Origin: Bacteroidota bacterium
GTDB lineage: Bacteria; Bacteroidota; Bacteroidia; Chitinophagales; Chitinophagaceae
Length of the DNA stretch: 23,464 nucleotides
Assembly (NCBI GenBank): GCA_028877005.1
Contig: JAGWPI010000131.1
Coordinates: forward strand, 1 to 23,464
Direction: 5' to 3'
Each line of letters begins with the position of its first letter. Position 1 is the stretch's first letter. The position numbers and the translations under genes were made by a program. Shown piece after piece: positions 23,172 through 23,464 of this stretch. The notes under the pieces are model-generated. The model was given only the letters and a program-made list of their open reading frames with translations. It searched no databases and was not told the origin of the DNA.

Positions 23172-23414
23172 ATGACTATACAATTAATTCAAGGCGATTT
23201 TGAGCATACAGAAGCACTAGACTTATTAACACAAATGATTCAGGTTAAAATAAAGTACCATGAAACTAAAATTAATGGCCACCTGAATGAAGAGGATATA
23301 AAGTTTAGAGAAGGAAAAATTAAGAAGCTGCAAGATGAGTTAATGCAAGTACGTCAGTTTTTATCACATAAGGATAAACAAATACATATTGAGGCTAAAG
23401 TAAATATGGCATGA
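23172..23414 (+). CDS. Small conserved-looking coiled-coil protein
   Basis: An 80-residue soluble protein: MTIQLIQGDFEHTEALDLL, then a charged helical stretch (QMIQVKIKYHETKI, EEDIKFREGKIKKLQDEL) with heptad-like spacing that should form helices or a coiled coil. I recall similar short proteins in Chitinophagaceae, without known function. It starts 25 bases after icd, so it is probably in the same transcript, and its stop overlaps the start of the next gene by four bases (ATGA). The tight packing suggests a functional unit with the gene that follows rather than with icd. Confidence 0.7.
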   Translation: MTIQLIQGDFEHTEALDLLTQMIQVKIKYHETKINGHLNEEDIKFREGKIKKLQDELMQVRQFLSHKDKQIHIEAKVNMA

Positions 23415-23464
23415 AGATAGCAATCTTGTATTTTGTTTTAATGATTCCATTTTTCATAGCCGGA
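23411..23464 (+). CDS. Start of a secreted or membrane protein (truncated by the window)
   Basis: An ATG at 23411 overlaps the TGA of the preceding gene (ATGA) and opens a frame of 18 codons to the window edge: MKIAILYFVLMIPFFIAG. The Met-Lys start and unbroken hydrophobic run look like a signal peptide or first membrane helix. The rest of the protein is outside the window, so no family can be named. Confidence 0.55.
   Translation, partial: MKIAILYFVLMIPFFIAG

Noticed and set aside
1..23464. Defence system, mobile element, CRISPR array, biosynthetic cluster or RNA gene
   Set aside because: I looked for transposase, integrase, toxin-antitoxin and restriction genes, direct repeat arrays and tRNA-like folds and saw none; base use looks even throughout.

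Overview
The window is a chromosomal stretch of a Bacteroidota bacterium, most likely of the order Chitinophagales (family Chitinophagaceae). This placement is inferred from protein types rather than a database match: a DUF2480 protein, a PpiD-type foldase tail, a YbeY with the GYRDK metal site seen in Bacteroidota, many lipoproteins, the extended isocitrate dehydrogenase, promoter-like TAnnTTTG boxes and no obvious Shine-Dalgarno sequences. There are no rRNA or tRNA genes, CRISPR arrays, transposases or phage genes. Apart from one broken gene it reads as ordinary core genome.

Layout. Bases 1-1922 (+) hold the end of a PpiD-like foldase, a DUF2480 protein and a small lipoprotein. Bases 2037-14769 are all on the minus strand: a secreted EEP-family hydrolase, a cyclophilin-type lipoprotein, DNA polymerase I (polA), two secreted amidohydrolases (one a double-domain protein), an alpha/beta hydrolase lipoprotein, mnmG and ybeY. 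From 14886 the direction switches to plus: a stand-alone FeoA, nadD, an OmpA-family lipoprotein, a 586-base AT-rich gap, and nadA with an in-frame stop. Then come a minus-strand gene of unknown function, a small lipoprotein (+), a photolyase-related protein overlapping a DUF2256 gene (-), isocitrate dehydrogenase (+), a short conserved-looking gene and the first codons of a membrane or secreted protein.

The most interesting signal is non-coding. Two copies of a perfect parS-like palindrome (GTTCCACGTGGAAC) lie 38 bp apart between mnmG and ybeY. About 2.5 kb away, the 16660-17245 gap has a very AT-rich block (16741-16850, about 16% GC by hand count), one perfect DnaA box (TTATCCACA) and six further one-mismatch boxes. 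Gene direction diverges around this region. Together these suggest the chromosome origin (oriC) with its ParB loading sites, although dnaA, parA and parB are not in the window.

Other points of note: nadA is interrupted by a single in-frame TAA that removes two of the three iron-sulfur ligand regions; of three amidohydrolase domains encoded side by side only one keeps the HxH metal motif; and the photolyase-related protein appears to lack the cysteines that hold the 4Fe-4S cluster in its better-known relatives.
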